From positions 1-64,000 of the forward strand of contig NZ_JAMBNQ010000027.1 in the NCBI RefSeq assembly GCF_023715155.1: a stretch of 64,000 nucleotides of DNA, written 5' to 3'. Below are positions 1 to 7,629 of this stretch, piece by piece; position 1 is the first letter of the stretch; each line of letters opens with the position of its first letter. Under the pieces are notes generated by a model. That model was given only the letters and a program-made list of their open reading frames with translations, had not been told where the DNA came from and did no database searches. A program made the position numbers and the translations under genes. The stretch comes from Neobacillus mesonae (GTDB lineage Bacteria > Bacillota > Bacilli > Bacillales > Cytobacillaceae).

Positions 1-138
1 GATTACAATTCCTTTGAGGAGGTCGCTCAGGCTGCGGCACATTGGATAAATGATTACAACAATTATCGAATTAAAGAAAAGCTGGGTGGTAAGAGCCCTG
101 TACAATACAGGCTTCTTACCACCCAGCAATCAGCATAA
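1..138 (+). CDS. IS3-family transposase, C-terminal end only
   Basis: Open from the window edge in frame 1 and ending at TAA 136-138, so only the last 45 residues are visible. They read as the tail of an IS3/IS150-type OrfB integrase: W-I-N-D-Y-N-N-Y-R-I followed by KLGGKSPVQYR, the usual end of the DDE (rve) domain of this family. The element's right terminal repeat lies directly downstream, which fits a complete right end. Whether the element is intact cannot be judged from here. Confidence 0.85.
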   Translation, partial: DYNSFEEVAQAAAHWINDYNNYRIKEKLGGKSPVQYRLLTTQQSA

Positions 139-145
139 TACTTTT

Positions 146-170
146 TGTCCAACATTATGGGGTCAGATCA
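146..170. mobile_element. Right end of the IS3-type element (candidate terminal inverted repeat)
   Basis: The 25 bases after the transposase stop end in ...GGGGTCAGATCA. IS3-family ends run TG...CA, and this stretch has a TG at 146-147 and CA at 169-170. The left end is outside the window, so the inverted repeat cannot be matched directly. The 51-bp tandem array starts at the very next base. Confidence 0.6.
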
Positions 171-659
171 ATACTGTCTTTCATCGGCGTTATGAAGGAC
201 AAAATTTCTGTAAAAAGTACGATACTGTCTTTCATCGAGGTTATGAAGGACAAAATTTCTGTAAAAACTACAAAACTGTCTTTCATCGAGGTTATGAAGG
301 ACAAAATTTCTGTGAAAAGTACGATACTGTCTTTCATCGGCGTTATGAAGGACAAAATTTCTGTAAAAAGTACGATACTGTCTTTCATCGGCGTTATGAA
401 GGACAAAATTTCTGTAAAAAGTACGATACTGTCTTTCATCGGCGTTATGAAGGACAAAATTGCAGTAAAAAGTACGATACTGTCTTTCATCGGCGTTATG
501 AAGGACAAAATTCTGGTAAAAAGTACGATACTGTCTTTCATCGGCCTTATGAAGGACAAAATTTCTGTAAAAAGTACGATACTGTCTCTCATCAAAGCGA
601 TGAAAGACAAAATTACAGAAGAAGAGGTGAAATTGTCTTTCAACCACATTTTAAAAGTG
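171..659. repeat. 51-bp tandem array, about 9 copies, each with a hairpin
   Basis: Units begin at 171, 222, 273, 324, 375, 426, 477, 528 and 579 with exact 51-base spacing, and a partial tenth unit follows. Each copy holds an imperfect inverted repeat, TGTCTTTCAT (175-184 in copy 1) and ATGAAGGACA (192-201), with a 7-base loop. In RNA this is a 10-pair stem with one U-G wobble. The first eight copies are nearly identical and the last ones diverge. Because 51 is divisible by 3, long open frames run through the array on both strands; they have no start signals or domain content and are treated as by-products. Confidence 0.9.
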
Positions 660-674
660 TAATTTTACACTCCC

Positions 675-818
675 CTATTTTTTCCGCGATTTCGAACTCT
701 CCTCAAAAGCTATAACCTTGTTCCCATAGCCTGTTTTGTCCCACAGTACTTCCCTAAAAGACGATATTACCTCTGCCTTTTCCCGTAATTCTTCATTCTG
801 GACATTACCAATAAAATA
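675..818 (-). pseudogene. Possible C-terminal gene remnant, family unknown
   Basis: A minus-strand frame open from 818 down to TAG 677-675 reads like real protein, for example N-V-Q-N-E-E-L-R-E-K-A-E-V-I-S-S-F-R-E-V then L-W-D-K-T-G-Y-G-N-K. A TGA at 821-819 closes it upstream and no usable start codon with a ribosome binding site is present. The best reading is the end of a gene that lost its 5' part, perhaps when the insertion sequence or repeat array arrived. I do not recognise the family. Confidence 0.3.
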
Positions 819-833
819 TCATTTAAAAAATAT

Positions 834-858
834 ACCCAACACATTTTCATGGTTGGGT
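834..858 (-). terminator. Intrinsic terminator after pip
   Basis: ACCCAAC at 834-840 pairs with GTTGGGT at 852-858. Read on the minus strand the 7-bp stem is followed by an A/T tract rich in U (ending TTTTTTAAA). It lies just past the pip stop codon. Confidence 0.65.
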
Positions 859-867
859 TTCAAAAGA

Positions 868-1743
868 TTATTTGGTTGATTTCAAAAAATCACCGATGAC
901 CTTCAAATATTCCTTTTCTTCCTCAATATAGGCCATATGGGCACTCTTTTCAAAAACATGGAATTTAGAACCAGGTGTTAAAGAGCTGTAGTACTCGGTT
1001 GTTTCCGGTGTTGCCTCATCAAATCGGCCGCAGGTAAAAAGTGTTGGACAGGTAATCTTTTTTAGCCTAGAAGTACAATCAAATGTTTTTAAATTCCCTT
1101 TTACCGTGAACTCAGATGGACCCCACATGATATTGTAAACTTCAGGATTTCGATAATCCTTCGGTTTTTGATCAATCCATTCCGGGTTTTTAGTTAATCT
1201 GTTCACGAAATGCTTAGCAAACACTTCTATTGCTTTTTCAAACTCCGGCGAATCAGTTGTTCCATTTTCTTCACAGCGTTCAATCGTTTCCTGAATTTCT
1301 AACGGAAGCTTTTTCAAATTTTCCCGTTGATCAGCTTCCCACATTGGGGCACTTAAACAAGGACTTGAGAAAATTACGCTTTTCACCCCTGCTGGCTTTG
1401 GCTCTGTCAAACAGTATGCCGCAGCAAGTGTTGTTCCCCATGAATGACCAAGAATATGTACTTCATCAAGCGCCAGTGCCTGACGAATCTGTCCTAATTC
1501 TTCGACAAATCGTTCAATATGCCAAAGGGACGTATCTGAAGGACGGTCGGACCGGCCGCATCCTAACTGATCATAAAGGATAACAGGACGATCCCTTGCC
1601 AGCTCCTTCAACCCCTGAAGGGAATAACAAGACGATCCAGGTCCGCCGTGCAAAACGATTAAAGGGGTGCTGCCACCATCATTATCAAATTTCTCATACC
1701 AAACTTTTCCCCCGGTTACCTCAACAAAACCTTCATTATTCAT
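868..1743 (-). CDS. pip: Proline iminopeptidase-family alpha/beta hydrolase
   Basis: 291 residues, the usual size for the PepI/Pip family, which releases N-terminal proline from peptides (peptidase S33). The oxyanion-hole motif LHGGPG lies near residue 32, the nucleophile elbow GHSWGT near 105, the acid appears as G-R-F-D-E-A-T-P, and the catalytic His as S-A-H-M-A-Y near the C-terminus. No signal peptide is present, so it is cytosolic. The ATG has AAAGGTGAAG upstream at a good distance. It is transcribed alone, divergent from the NlpC/P60 gene. Related alpha/beta hydrolases with other substrates share these motifs, so the exact substrate is inferred. Confidence 0.88.
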   Translation of the reverse strand: MNNEGFVEVTGGKVWYEKFDNDGGSTPLIVLHGGPGSSCYSLQGLKELARDRPVILYDQLGCGRSDRPSDTSLWHIERFVEELGQIRQALALDEVHILGHSWGTTLAAAYCLTEPKPAGVKSVIFSSPCLSAPMWEADQRENLKKLPLEIQETIERCEENGTTDSPEFEKAIEVFAKHFVNRLTKNPEWIDQKPKDYRNPEVYNIMWGPSEFTVKGNLKTFDCTSRLKKITCPTLFTCGRFDEATPETTEYYSSLTPGSKFHVFEKSAHMAYIEEEKEYLKVIGDFLKSTK

Positions 1744-1859
1744 CTACACTTCACCTTTCTTAGTGACATTCCCGGTGTCAGACTCACATGATGCATGACA
1801 CCAAACATGCAATCTTATCTAAAAATTGTACGATACACTATTCTCTTTGTACAAACTTT

Positions 1860-1888
1860 TTGACATTATGGATAATATGCTGGATTAT
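1860..1888 (+). promoter_or_regulatory. Candidate sigma-A promoter of the NlpC/P60 gene
   Basis: TTGACA at 1860-1865, a 17-base spacer and GATTAT at 1883-1888 (4 of 6 to TATAAT). Transcription from here would begin after the upstream in-frame ATGs at 1788 and 1791, which supports the start at 1911. Confidence 0.5.
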
Positions 1889-1910
1889 ATCCTGTTTTTC
1901 TGGAGGTAAA

Positions 1911-2303
1911 ATGTTTGCAGATAGAGTAATTTATACAGGAATCCAGCACCTTGGTAAGCCATATATTTTTAATGCAACGCCCTTTCAGTCCAATTCCTTT
2001 GATTGCAGCTCTTTTATCCAATATATTTTCAGAGTGAATGGTGTCTCCCTTCCGCGAAATTCACGTCAACAATTTCAAGTCGGTGCACCCGTCCCATTGC
2101 AAAAAATAAAAAAAGGGGATCTTTTGTTTTTTACCACCAGCGCCCGAAAAAGGAGAAAAGGATTAAATAGGATTGGACATGTTGCCCTATATCTTGGAAA
2201 CGGTAAGATCCTGCATACATTTCCAAAAAGTAAAAGAGTTGTCATCTCAAAATTAGGATTAAAATGGAGAAAAGTGCTGATTGGGGCAAAAAGAATCTAT
2301 TAA
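1911..2303 (+). CDS. Small NlpC/P60-family cysteine hydrolase
   Basis: 130 residues from ATG 1911, chosen because TGGAGG lies at 1901-1906 and a promoter-like sequence lies inside the longer frame that opens at 1788. The chain carries the NlpC/P60 core: D-C-S-S-F with the nucleophilic Cys near residue 30, and I-G-H-V-A-L-Y-L-G with the general-base His near 92. The family cleaves D-gamma-glutamyl-meso-DAP or related peptide bonds in cell-wall peptides. No classical signal peptide is seen from the chosen start. The longer frame would add a hydrophobic stretch (L-T-L-W-I-I-C-W-I-I) that could export it, so localisation is open. The stand-alone catalytic domain without SH3 or LysM repeats resembles the YiiX/NlpC-type single-domain enzymes. 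Confidence 0.8.
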   Translation: MFADRVIYTGIQHLGKPYIFNATPFQSNSFDCSSFIQYIFRVNGVSLPRNSRQQFQVGAPVPLQKIKKGDLLFFTTSARKRRKGLNRIGHVALYLGNGKILHTFPKSKRVVISKLGLKWRKVLIGAKRIY

Positions 2304-2332
2304 AAATCCCCGAATTCAAGATTCGGGGATTT
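2304..2332 (+). terminator. Intrinsic terminator after the NlpC/P60 gene
   Basis: AAATCCCCGAAT and ATTCGGGGATTT form a perfect 12-bp stem with a 5-base loop directly after the stop codon, followed by a T-rich tract. Confidence 0.85.
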
Positions 2333-2418
2333 CATTTGTTTAAATTTCAGTTTCAATAGGACCTTACCTTTTAATGCGTACTTGGGAAAAATTTTTCCAT
2401 AAATCTCTTGATCTTCTT

Positions 2419-2592
2419 TCAAGACTGCCCCGGCAAAATTGGCGGAATGAACCCCAATCGTTCAAGATTACGGATGATTTCGGTGAAAGTGATCCCGCTT
2501 TCACCTACACAAATACTTACATTAAAACGAACAATATGATTTTTTCGCAGCTGGTGTTCGATATTATCAATTTGCTGTTCTATAAGCCAAGG
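2419..2592 (-). pseudogene. Possible gene remnant downstream of the YneR-like gene
   Basis: Minus-strand frame between a TAA (2595-2593) and a TGA (2421-2419). It reads as plausible protein, including N-I-E-H-Q-L-R-K-N-H-I-V-R-F-N and F-T-E-I-I-R-N-L-E-R-L-G-F. No start codon with a ribosome binding site is present. It lies 16 bases after the YneR-like stop and may be a decayed second gene of that unit. I do not recognise it. Confidence 0.3.
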
Positions 2593-2608
2593 TTATATCA
2601 TATTGAAG

Positions 2609-2905
2609 CTATTCTTTTGTATAAATATATTCCAATTCATCTATTTTCTCATTGTAATCCACATGGAGATCATGGCCGTTAAAAAACCATAAATCAGAAC
2701 CCTCCACATAAAAAGTGATACCCCCAGCAACCGTTTTTACCGCCAAATCTACCGGTTCGTTATCCACCGTAAAGGCAAGAGCATAATTTTCCTGTACCGG
2801 ACTGCTTCCATATATTTGCGAGTAAAATTTAATTTTTCCATTTTCCCCCATCCCTACTTCTTCTTTAAACCATTCTAATGCTCTATCGCTAATGCTTATT
2901 TTCAT
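2609..2905 (-). CDS. yneR: HesB/YneR-family protein
   Basis: 98 residues matching the short HesB/IscA-like fold seen in Bacillus YneR: M-K-I-S-I-S-D-R-A-L-E-W-F at the N-terminus, a central beta-rich segment (Y-A-L-A-F-T-V-D-N-E-P) and W-F-F-N-G-H-D-L near the end. The three Fe-S-binding cysteines of IscA/SufA carriers are missing, as is usual in the YneR branch, so it is probably not an Fe-S scaffold and its role is unknown. The start ATG follows AAAGGTGAT at normal spacing. This paralogue is distinct from the UGA-containing HesB-like gene at 57.1-57.4 kb. Confidence 0.8.
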   Translation of the reverse strand: MKISISDRALEWFKEEVGMGENGKIKFYSQIYGSSPVQENYALAFTVDNEPVDLAVKTVAGGITFYVEGSDLWFFNGHDLHVDYNEKIDELEYIYTKE

Positions 2906-3013
2906 GTGTTTATCACCTTTAATCCCTTTTTTCTTTCCCTCTTATATTAGACATATATGTTGGGATTTATCAAGGATTGTAAAGAGAGGAAAAAGACAAT
3001 ATTGACGGACTTT

Positions 3014-3027
3014 GTCAAAATTTTGAC
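3014..3027. promoter_or_regulatory. 14-bp perfect palindrome before the c-di-GMP genes
   Basis: GTCAAAA/TTTTGAC at 3014-3027, with a third half-site TTGAC at 3002-3006 also facing it. It lies about 90 bases before the HD-GYP start, inside the probable promoter region, and is a good candidate operator. The binding protein is unknown. Confidence 0.4.
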
Positions 3028-3107
3028 GATTTATATAAATTAGTACTTTTTTACTAAAAATATAGTAAAATACAGTGGAGACGACAGAATTCAACGAGGG
3101 ATTTCTC

Positions 3108-4031
3108 ATGAGCACCAAGATTTTAAATAGGTGGTTAAATAACCCTATCTATTTTCGCTGCGGTTTCTTTTTAATCATCACTTTAATCATTGTTTTATAT
3201 TTTCTAAAAACTGATCACGACCAAATTTATATATTTTTTTTAATTGCGACCATCTTTTTTGGCATTGGGTTCAACAATAAGTCGGTATGGTTTTTAATCA
3301 TAAATACTACATTTATTGTTGCCGGGAGGTTTATCATAGATCCTAGACAGTGGAACCTCCAAAGCATCCTAATATTTGAGTTAACCTATTTATTAATCAT
3401 GTTTATATCAGTAGAATTGATGAAACGAACACAGAAAATTAAAAAGGATAATTTAGAATTAATACAAGCTTTATCAAAAGCATTGGATTCAAGAGATACA
3501 TATACTTCCCACCATTCTCAAAATGTTGCCCATTATGCGGTAGAAATTGCCAAAAGGATGAATTTATCAAAAAAAGAAATCGATATCATTTATAAAGGCG
3601 GGTTATTACACGATATCGGGAAAATTGGGATTCCAGAGTATGTTTTATTAAAGCCAGGAAGATTAACAAAGGAAGAATATAGCATCATTAAAAGGCATCC
3701 GGTAATTGGATATGAAATGATTAAACATGTTTCCGAATTTAAAGAAAAAGGTATACTGGAAATAGTCCTGCATCACCATGAAAGGTATGACGGCCTCGGA
3801 TACCCCAAAGGTTTAGTAGAAGAACAAATCCCATTAGGCGCAAGGATTTTAGCAATTGCAGATACATATGATGCCATGACTTCAAAACGTATCTACCGAT
3901 CTGAAATTGATTTAGAAAGCACCCTAAAAGAAATTGAAAAAAATAAAGGGTCGCAATTTGATCCGGAAATTACAGACGTTTTCCTCAGCCTATTTGAAAA
4001 TCAAAATCATTTAAATAGAAATATTGTATAA
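3108..4031 (+). CDS. Membrane HD-GYP domain protein, probable c-di-GMP phosphodiesterase
   Basis: 307 residues from ATG 3108, preferred over an in-frame GTG at 3075 because GAGGG sits 7 bases before it. Residues about 10-110 form four or five hydrophobic segments. A short helix (M-K-R-T-Q-K-I-K-K-D-N-L) links to the HD-GYP domain, with H-S-Q-N-V-A, the H-D of LLHDIGKIGIP, the signature H-H-H-E-R-Y-D-G-L-G-Y-P-K-G-L and A-D-T-Y-D-A-M-T. All metal ligands of active HD-GYP enzymes appear present, so hydrolysis of cyclic-di-GMP is expected. No sensor domain is recognisable other than the membrane block. The diguanylate cyclase gene follows 14 bases later, so synthesis and breakdown are probably co-expressed. 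Confidence 0.88.
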   Translation: MSTKILNRWLNNPIYFRCGFFLIITLIIVLYFLKTDHDQIYIFFLIATIFFGIGFNNKSVWFLIINTTFIVAGRFIIDPRQWNLQSILIFELTYLLIMFISVELMKRTQKIKKDNLELIQALSKALDSRDTYTSHHSQNVAHYAVEIAKRMNLSKKEIDIIYKGGLLHDIGKIGIPEYVLLKPGRLTKEEYSIIKRHPVIGYEMIKHVSEFKEKGILEIVLHHHERYDGLGYPKGLVEEQIPLGARILAIADTYDAMTSKRIYRSEIDLESTLKEIEKNKGSQFDPEITDVFLSLFENQNHLNRNIV

Positions 4032-4045
4032 GGATTGAGTCGAAA

Positions 4046-4690
4046 ATGAAAATGACAGGCAGGATTATAACGTTCGCACTTGTATTGTGCATTAATACTT
4101 TTTATATATTATTTTATTACCATAGAGATGGTTTTGTAAGCTGGCTGGAAATTATCGGATTGCCTATTATGGTCAGTTTAGCCTGGTTTTTTGGAAAGCA
4201 ATATGATCGAGCTAAATATTTTTCGGAAAAAGACACTCTGACAGAGGTTTATAACAGAAGAATTATTGAGCCATTTTTTCAAAAAATAACGGCTATATCG
4301 GACCGAAACAAGCAAAAAGTGGCCATCCTGCTAGTTGATGTTGACAATTTTAAAACCATAAATGATCAGCTTGGACATCAAAAAGGGGATGAACTCCTGA
4401 AATTTCTTGCCAAAACATTGCAGGAAAGTGTAAGGAAATCCGATATTGTGGCACGCTGGGGAGGCGACGAGTTTATCTTATTCTGTTCCAATATCAAAAA
4501 CAGTGAAAATTTGGAGGAAATTATTGGCCGTATCCATTCTAGGTTAAAAAACAACCCCGTGCCAGGTAATGAACTAAACATTTCAATAGGTACGTCGATT
4601 TACCCTAATGAAGGAACAAATTTAGATGCCTTGCTCCGAATGGCCGACAAAAAAATGTACAATATGAAAATCAAGCATTTAGCGGAATAA
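4046..4690 (+). CDS. Membrane diguanylate cyclase (GGDEF)
   Basis: 214 residues: two N-terminal membrane helices (about 8-27 and 35-50), then a GGDEF domain beginning D-T-L-T-E-V-Y-N-R-R. The active site reads R-W-G-G-D-E-F-I-L, and the product-inhibition I-site RxxD is intact as R-K-S-D, so c-di-GMP feedback is expected. L-V-D-V-D-N-F-K carries the metal-binding Asp. ATGs at 4046 and 4052 are both possible; AAGGA lies about 11 bases before the first. The gene is second in a two-gene unit with the HD-GYP protein and is closed by a terminator. The tiny membrane module suggests signal input through the partner or the membrane rather than a ligand domain. Confidence 0.9.
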   Translation: MKMTGRIITFALVLCINTFYILFYYHRDGFVSWLEIIGLPIMVSLAWFFGKQYDRAKYFSEKDTLTEVYNRRIIEPFFQKITAISDRNKQKVAILLVDVDNFKTINDQLGHQKGDELLKFLAKTLQESVRKSDIVARWGGDEFILFCSNIKNSENLEEIIGRIHSRLKNNPVPGNELNISIGTSIYPNEGTNLDALLRMADKKMYNMKIKHLAE

Positions 4691-4696
4691 TGAAAT

Positions 4697-4724
4697 GGGA
4701 CCAGCTGGAAATCGAGCTGGTCCC
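4697..4724 (+). terminator. Intrinsic terminator of the HD-GYP/GGDEF unit
   Basis: GGGACCAGCT (4697-4706) pairs perfectly with AGCTGGTCCC (4715-4724), 8-base loop, followed by TTCTTG. Confidence 0.8.
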
Positions 4725-4874
4725 TTCTTGCTATAAAGCTTGAAGGCCAAACTGAGTTTAATAATAAAAATAAATGCAGAACTGGCGCAAGAACATTTTA
4801 ATAATTTACATATGTAAGCGAGATTCCGGCTTTTAACCGTTCTTACCTTTTTGTAGCCTTTTCCATGCAAATAA

Positions 4875-5675
4875 AAAGTGTTTTTTACAGGTTTTTCCCC
4901 TTTCTTCCCTAGCTTGGAGAATGTGGACTTGTTTTTTTACCGCAAATCTACTTCTCAACTCTGCAGCGGGGAAAATCAACCGGCTTTTCTTCCCGCCAGC
5001 TCCCTTTTTCTCCTCCCATGGGAAGAATCCACACCTGTTTTTTACCGTTACCCTGCTGTTCTTCCTTCTGGCGGGCAAAATCAACCGGCTTTTCTTCCCG
5101 CCAGCTCCCTTTTTCTCCTCCCATGGGAAGAATCCACACCTGTTTTTTACCGTTACCCTGCTGTTCTTCCTTCTGGCGGGCAAAATCAACTGGCTTTTCT
5201 TCCCACCAACTCCCTTTTGCTTCTCCTACGGGAAGAATCCACACCTGTTTTTTACCGTCACCCTGCTGTTCTTCCTTCTGGCGGGGAAAATCAACCGGCT
5301 TTTCTTCCCGCCAGCTCCCTTTTTCTCCTCCCATGGGAAGAATCCACGCCTGTTTTTTACCGTTACCCTGCTGTTCTTTCTTCTGGCGGGCAAAATCAGC
5401 CGACTTTTCTTCCCGCCAGCTTCCTTTTGCTTCTCCCATGGGCAGAATCTGCGCCTGTTTTTTACCGTAATCTACTTCTCAACTCTGCAGCGGGGAAAAT
5501 CAACCGGCTTTTCTTCCCGCCAGCTCCCTTTTTCTCCTCCCATGGGAAGAATCCACACCTGTTTTTTACCGTTTACCCTGCTGTTCTTCATTCTGGCGGG
5601 CAAAATCAACTGGCTTTTCTTCCCACAAACTCCCTTTTTCTCCTCCCACGGGAAGAATCCACGCCTGATTCATTT
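4875..5675. repeat. 105-bp tandem array, about 7.5 copies
   Basis: The shared C-C-G-G/C-T-G-G landmark occurs near 4980, 5085, 5190, 5295, 5400, 5504 and 5610, a period of 105 with small indels. Each copy carries the 8-bp inverted repeat CTGGCGGG / CCCGCCAG separated by about 25 bases, with inner AAAA/TTTT pairing, and the palindrome CCCATGGG. Copies differ by scattered substitutions. Two units (first and sixth) share a variant that reads CTACTTCTCAACTCTGCAG. Since 105 is divisible by 3, frames of 150-300 codons stay open on both strands, but they have low-complexity translations and no start signals. Confidence 0.9.
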
Positions 5676-5713
5676 GATTCAAAGAACATCGGCAGCTTAT
5701 ATATGCTCAATCT

Positions 5714-6199
5714 TTATAATTTTTTCACCATATTATACCAAGTGACTCCTCCGTATTCGGAATTTGAAACACCTTCATTGATATAACCGTGTCTTTGGTA
5801 AAATGGTATTAAATTTTCCTTACAGGTAAGTGTTATGGTTTCACGTTTTTTTGCTTTTGCTTCTTTTTCTATATGGGTTAATAATCTTGAGGCAATTCCG
5901 CGTTTTTGGAATGCCGGGGACACCGCTAATCCGAGAATACTTTGATGTCCGGAAGTTTCGGGATTGGCCTTGATTTCTTGAAATAGATCATCCGTTATAT
6001 ACGGTTGTTGAATAACCGGTCCATTGACCAAGCCCAATATCCTGCCTTCTTCTTCAGCAACAAAAAAGCTATCTGGAATGACCTGAATTCTTTTTATAAA
6101 AGCCTCCTCTGTGGCAGCTTCTTCTTTTGTAAAACAAAGATTTTCAATTGTCATCAGTTCGGGCAAGTCCTCCATTTTTACATTTCTTACTTGAATCAT
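5714..6199 (-). CDS. GNAT-family N-acetyltransferase
   Basis: 161 residues, one GNAT domain. The acetyl-CoA pyrophosphate loop is Q-K-R-G-I-A inside L-G-L-A-V-S-P-A-F-Q-K-R-G-I-A-S-R-L-L at about residues 89-108. It is followed by the beta-5 strand (T-I-T-L-T-C-K) and the C-terminal N-L-I-P-F-Y-Q-R-H-G-Y motif. The layout resembles arylalkylamine-type and small-molecule acetyltransferases, but the substrate cannot be read from sequence. It is the last gene of a minus-strand trio, 6 bases after the VOC protein. Confidence 0.85.
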   Translation of the reverse strand: MIQVRNVKMEDLPELMTIENLCFTKEEAATEEAFIKRIQVIPDSFFVAEEEGRILGLVNGPVIQQPYITDDLFQEIKANPETSGHQSILGLAVSPAFQKRGIASRLLTHIEKEAKAKKRETITLTCKENLIPFYQRHGYINEGVSNSEYGGVTWYNMVKKL

Positions 6200-6205
6200 A
6201 ATCTT

Positions 6206-6592
6206 TTACATCCCCTGTTTCTCCATTACTGCAAAATAATTATTTTCATGGTCAGCAAAGTTAAATACTCTGCCATGTGGCATGTTGACGATTTCTCCAA
6301 CCGTAATATTTTTTTCCTTAAAATCCTTATACAATTGATCTAGATTTTTTGAGTAAAACATTAAAGAAGGAGTGCCTAAATGTAATTCTGGCTGCATTTT
6401 TGCTACCAATTCTTTATTATGTAAAACAATACTTGTTGCCGCTTCTTTTGTTGGAGCAATTTCAAACCATTTAAATCCCTGACCATTATCGTTTTCAGAA
6501 ATAACAACAAACCCTGCTTTTTCTGTCCAAAATTTCACTGCCTCATCCTGATTCTGAACATACACCATAATTTGTCCAACCTGTTCAATCAT
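6206..6592 (-). CDS. VOC-family (glyoxalase/bleomycin-resistance fold) protein
   Basis: 128 residues from ATG 6592, chosen because GGAGTGAAG precedes it and because a longer in-frame reading would overlap the upstream gene. The chain begins M-I-E-Q-V-G-Q-I-M-V-Y-V and has the beta-alpha-beta-beta-beta pattern of the vicinal oxygen chelate fold, ending F-N-F-A-D-H-E-N-N-Y-F-A-V-M. Members include lactoylglutathione lyases, dioxygenases and antibiotic-binding proteins; which applies here is not visible. It lies between a GNAT and a second VOC gene on the same strand and is probably co-transcribed with them. Confidence 0.85.
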   Translation of the reverse strand: MIEQVGQIMVYVQNQDEAVKFWTEKAGFVVISENDNGQGFKWFEIAPTKEAATSIVLHNKELVAKMQPELHLGTPSLMFYSKNLDQLYKDFKEKNITVGEIVNMPHGRVFNFADHENNYFAVMEKQGM

Positions 6593-6612
6593 TTTCTTCA
6601 CTCCATTTCTTA

Positions 6613-7008
6613 TTAGAGCGGCAACGTAAATTGCCATGAAACACCGAACTTGTCAACGATCCAGCCGAATTTTTTACTAAAAGAATAATCACCTAACGGC
6701 ATGAGGGCCTGGCCGCCATTTGATAACTCCCCATAAAGCTTGTCAATTTCTTCTTCCGTGTCACAGGTGATAAATATAGAAAATGAAGGGGTAAACGTAA
6801 ATTCATGCTTAATATTGCTATCAATGCACATGAACTCCTGGCCCTTTAATGAAAAGACCGCCTGCATGACACTTCCCTCTTGACCTCCTTCCTTTGTTTC
6901 ATATCGAATAATATTTAATATTTTTGAATCCTCGATGATAGAAGTATAATAGTTCATCGCTTCTTCCGCATTCCCTTGAAACATTAGAAAAGGGGTTACT
7001 TTTTCCAT
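6613..7008 (-). CDS. PhnB-like VOC-family protein
   Basis: 131 residues from ATG 7008, which has GAGGAG nine bases upstream; the longer frame to 7077 lacks a ribosome binding site. It starts M-E-K-V-T-P-F-L-M-F-Q-G-N-A-E-E-A-M and ends W-I-V-D-K-F-G-V-S-W-Q-F, the hallmark of the PhnB/3-demethylubiquinone-9 methyltransferase-like VOC group. In Bacillus these are cytosolic proteins of unknown substrate; the methyltransferase name in databases is misleading. First gene of a minus-strand trio with the VOC and GNAT genes. Confidence 0.85.
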   Translation of the reverse strand: MEKVTPFLMFQGNAEEAMNYYTSIIEDSKILNIIRYETKEGGQEGSVMQAVFSLKGQEFMCIDSNIKHEFTFTPSFSIFITCDTEEEIDKLYGELSNGGQALMPLGDYSFSKKFGWIVDKFGVSWQFTLPL

Positions 7009-7185
7009 TAATATCAATCTCCTCGTTTTATAAACTTCTTGTTTAAACTTTACCACATGAAAACCTATCAGTGCCATTACAAAAGGAATTTTAACTCCTA
7101 TACAGCTCTAGACTTAGTGAAATCTACATCTTCAGGACATATTGAAACAATCATCATTTTATTAAACTAAAAGAGTGAACGAAGA

Positions 7186-7608
7186 ATGAAAGAAAGGATG
7201 AAATATGTCATGAAGAAAACATCAAGAATTATCTATTTTTTACTTGCACTTATTTTAGCAGGATGTTTATTTATTCAAGTATTTTTCGCTGGAATGGCTG
7301 TTTTTGTAAACCCAGTTAACTGGGGGAAACACGTTTCTTTTGTTCATTATTTTGGACTGACTCTTCCAATTTTAATGCTCATAAGTGCTTTAATTGGTAA
7401 AATGTCAAAAAAGATTCACTGGCAGACAGCAGGTCTCATTTTTTCCATTTTTGCAATGTATTTCACAGCAAATATTACAGCTCAAATCCCAGTCGTTGCT
7501 GCAGCCCATCCTGTTTTCGCTATTTTCTTAATCTGGCTGTCAGTGCTTAGTTTATCCAAAGCATGGAAGGCAATTATGCCCAAACATAAAGAAGACCAGC
7601 ATACCTAA
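7186..7608 (+). CDS. Four-helix integral membrane protein (DUF6220-like)
   Basis: Up to 140 residues. Four hydrophobic segments are clear: about 14-38, 50-66, 77-98 and 102-121, the first with G-C-L-F-I-Q-V-F-F-A-G-M-A. The pattern and the H-x-x-F-G-L-T-L-P start of helix 2 resemble the DUF6220 family of unknown function. ATGs at 7186, 7198 and 7210 are in frame and the ribosome binding site does not decide between them. The stop codon lies inside the terminator hairpin shared with sstT. Confidence 0.65.
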   Translation: MKERMKYVMKKTSRIIYFLLALILAGCLFIQVFFAGMAVFVNPVNWGKHVSFVHYFGLTLPILMLISALIGKMSKKIHWQTAGLIFSIFAMYFTANITAQIPVVAAAHPVFAIFLIWLSVLSLSKAWKAIMPKHKEDQHT

Positions 7609-7622
7609 TGGAGCTGGTCTTC
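7591..7622. terminator. Bidirectional terminator between the membrane gene and sstT
   Basis: GAAGACCAGC (7591-7600) and GCTGGTCTTC (7613-7622) make a perfect 10-bp stem. The left arm is inside the last codons of the plus-strand gene, and sstT ends 8 bases to the right. Confidence 0.75.
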
Positions 7623-7629
7623 AAGTTAA

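Noticed and set aside
50..715. Long open frames of up to 221 codons through the 51-base repeats on both strands
   Set aside because: The period is divisible by 3, so any stop-free unit stays open. No start signals, no domain, and several overlapping frames exist at once.
2419..2592. A third UGA-selenoprotein in the remnant after the YneR-like gene
   Set aside because: The UGA is not in a Cys-motif context, an upstream TAA also breaks the frame, and no SECIS-like hairpin is visible.
4833..5786. Frames of 118 to 302 codons in the 105-base array
   Set aside because: Same periodicity effect. Translations are low-complexity and no ribosome binding site is placed in front.
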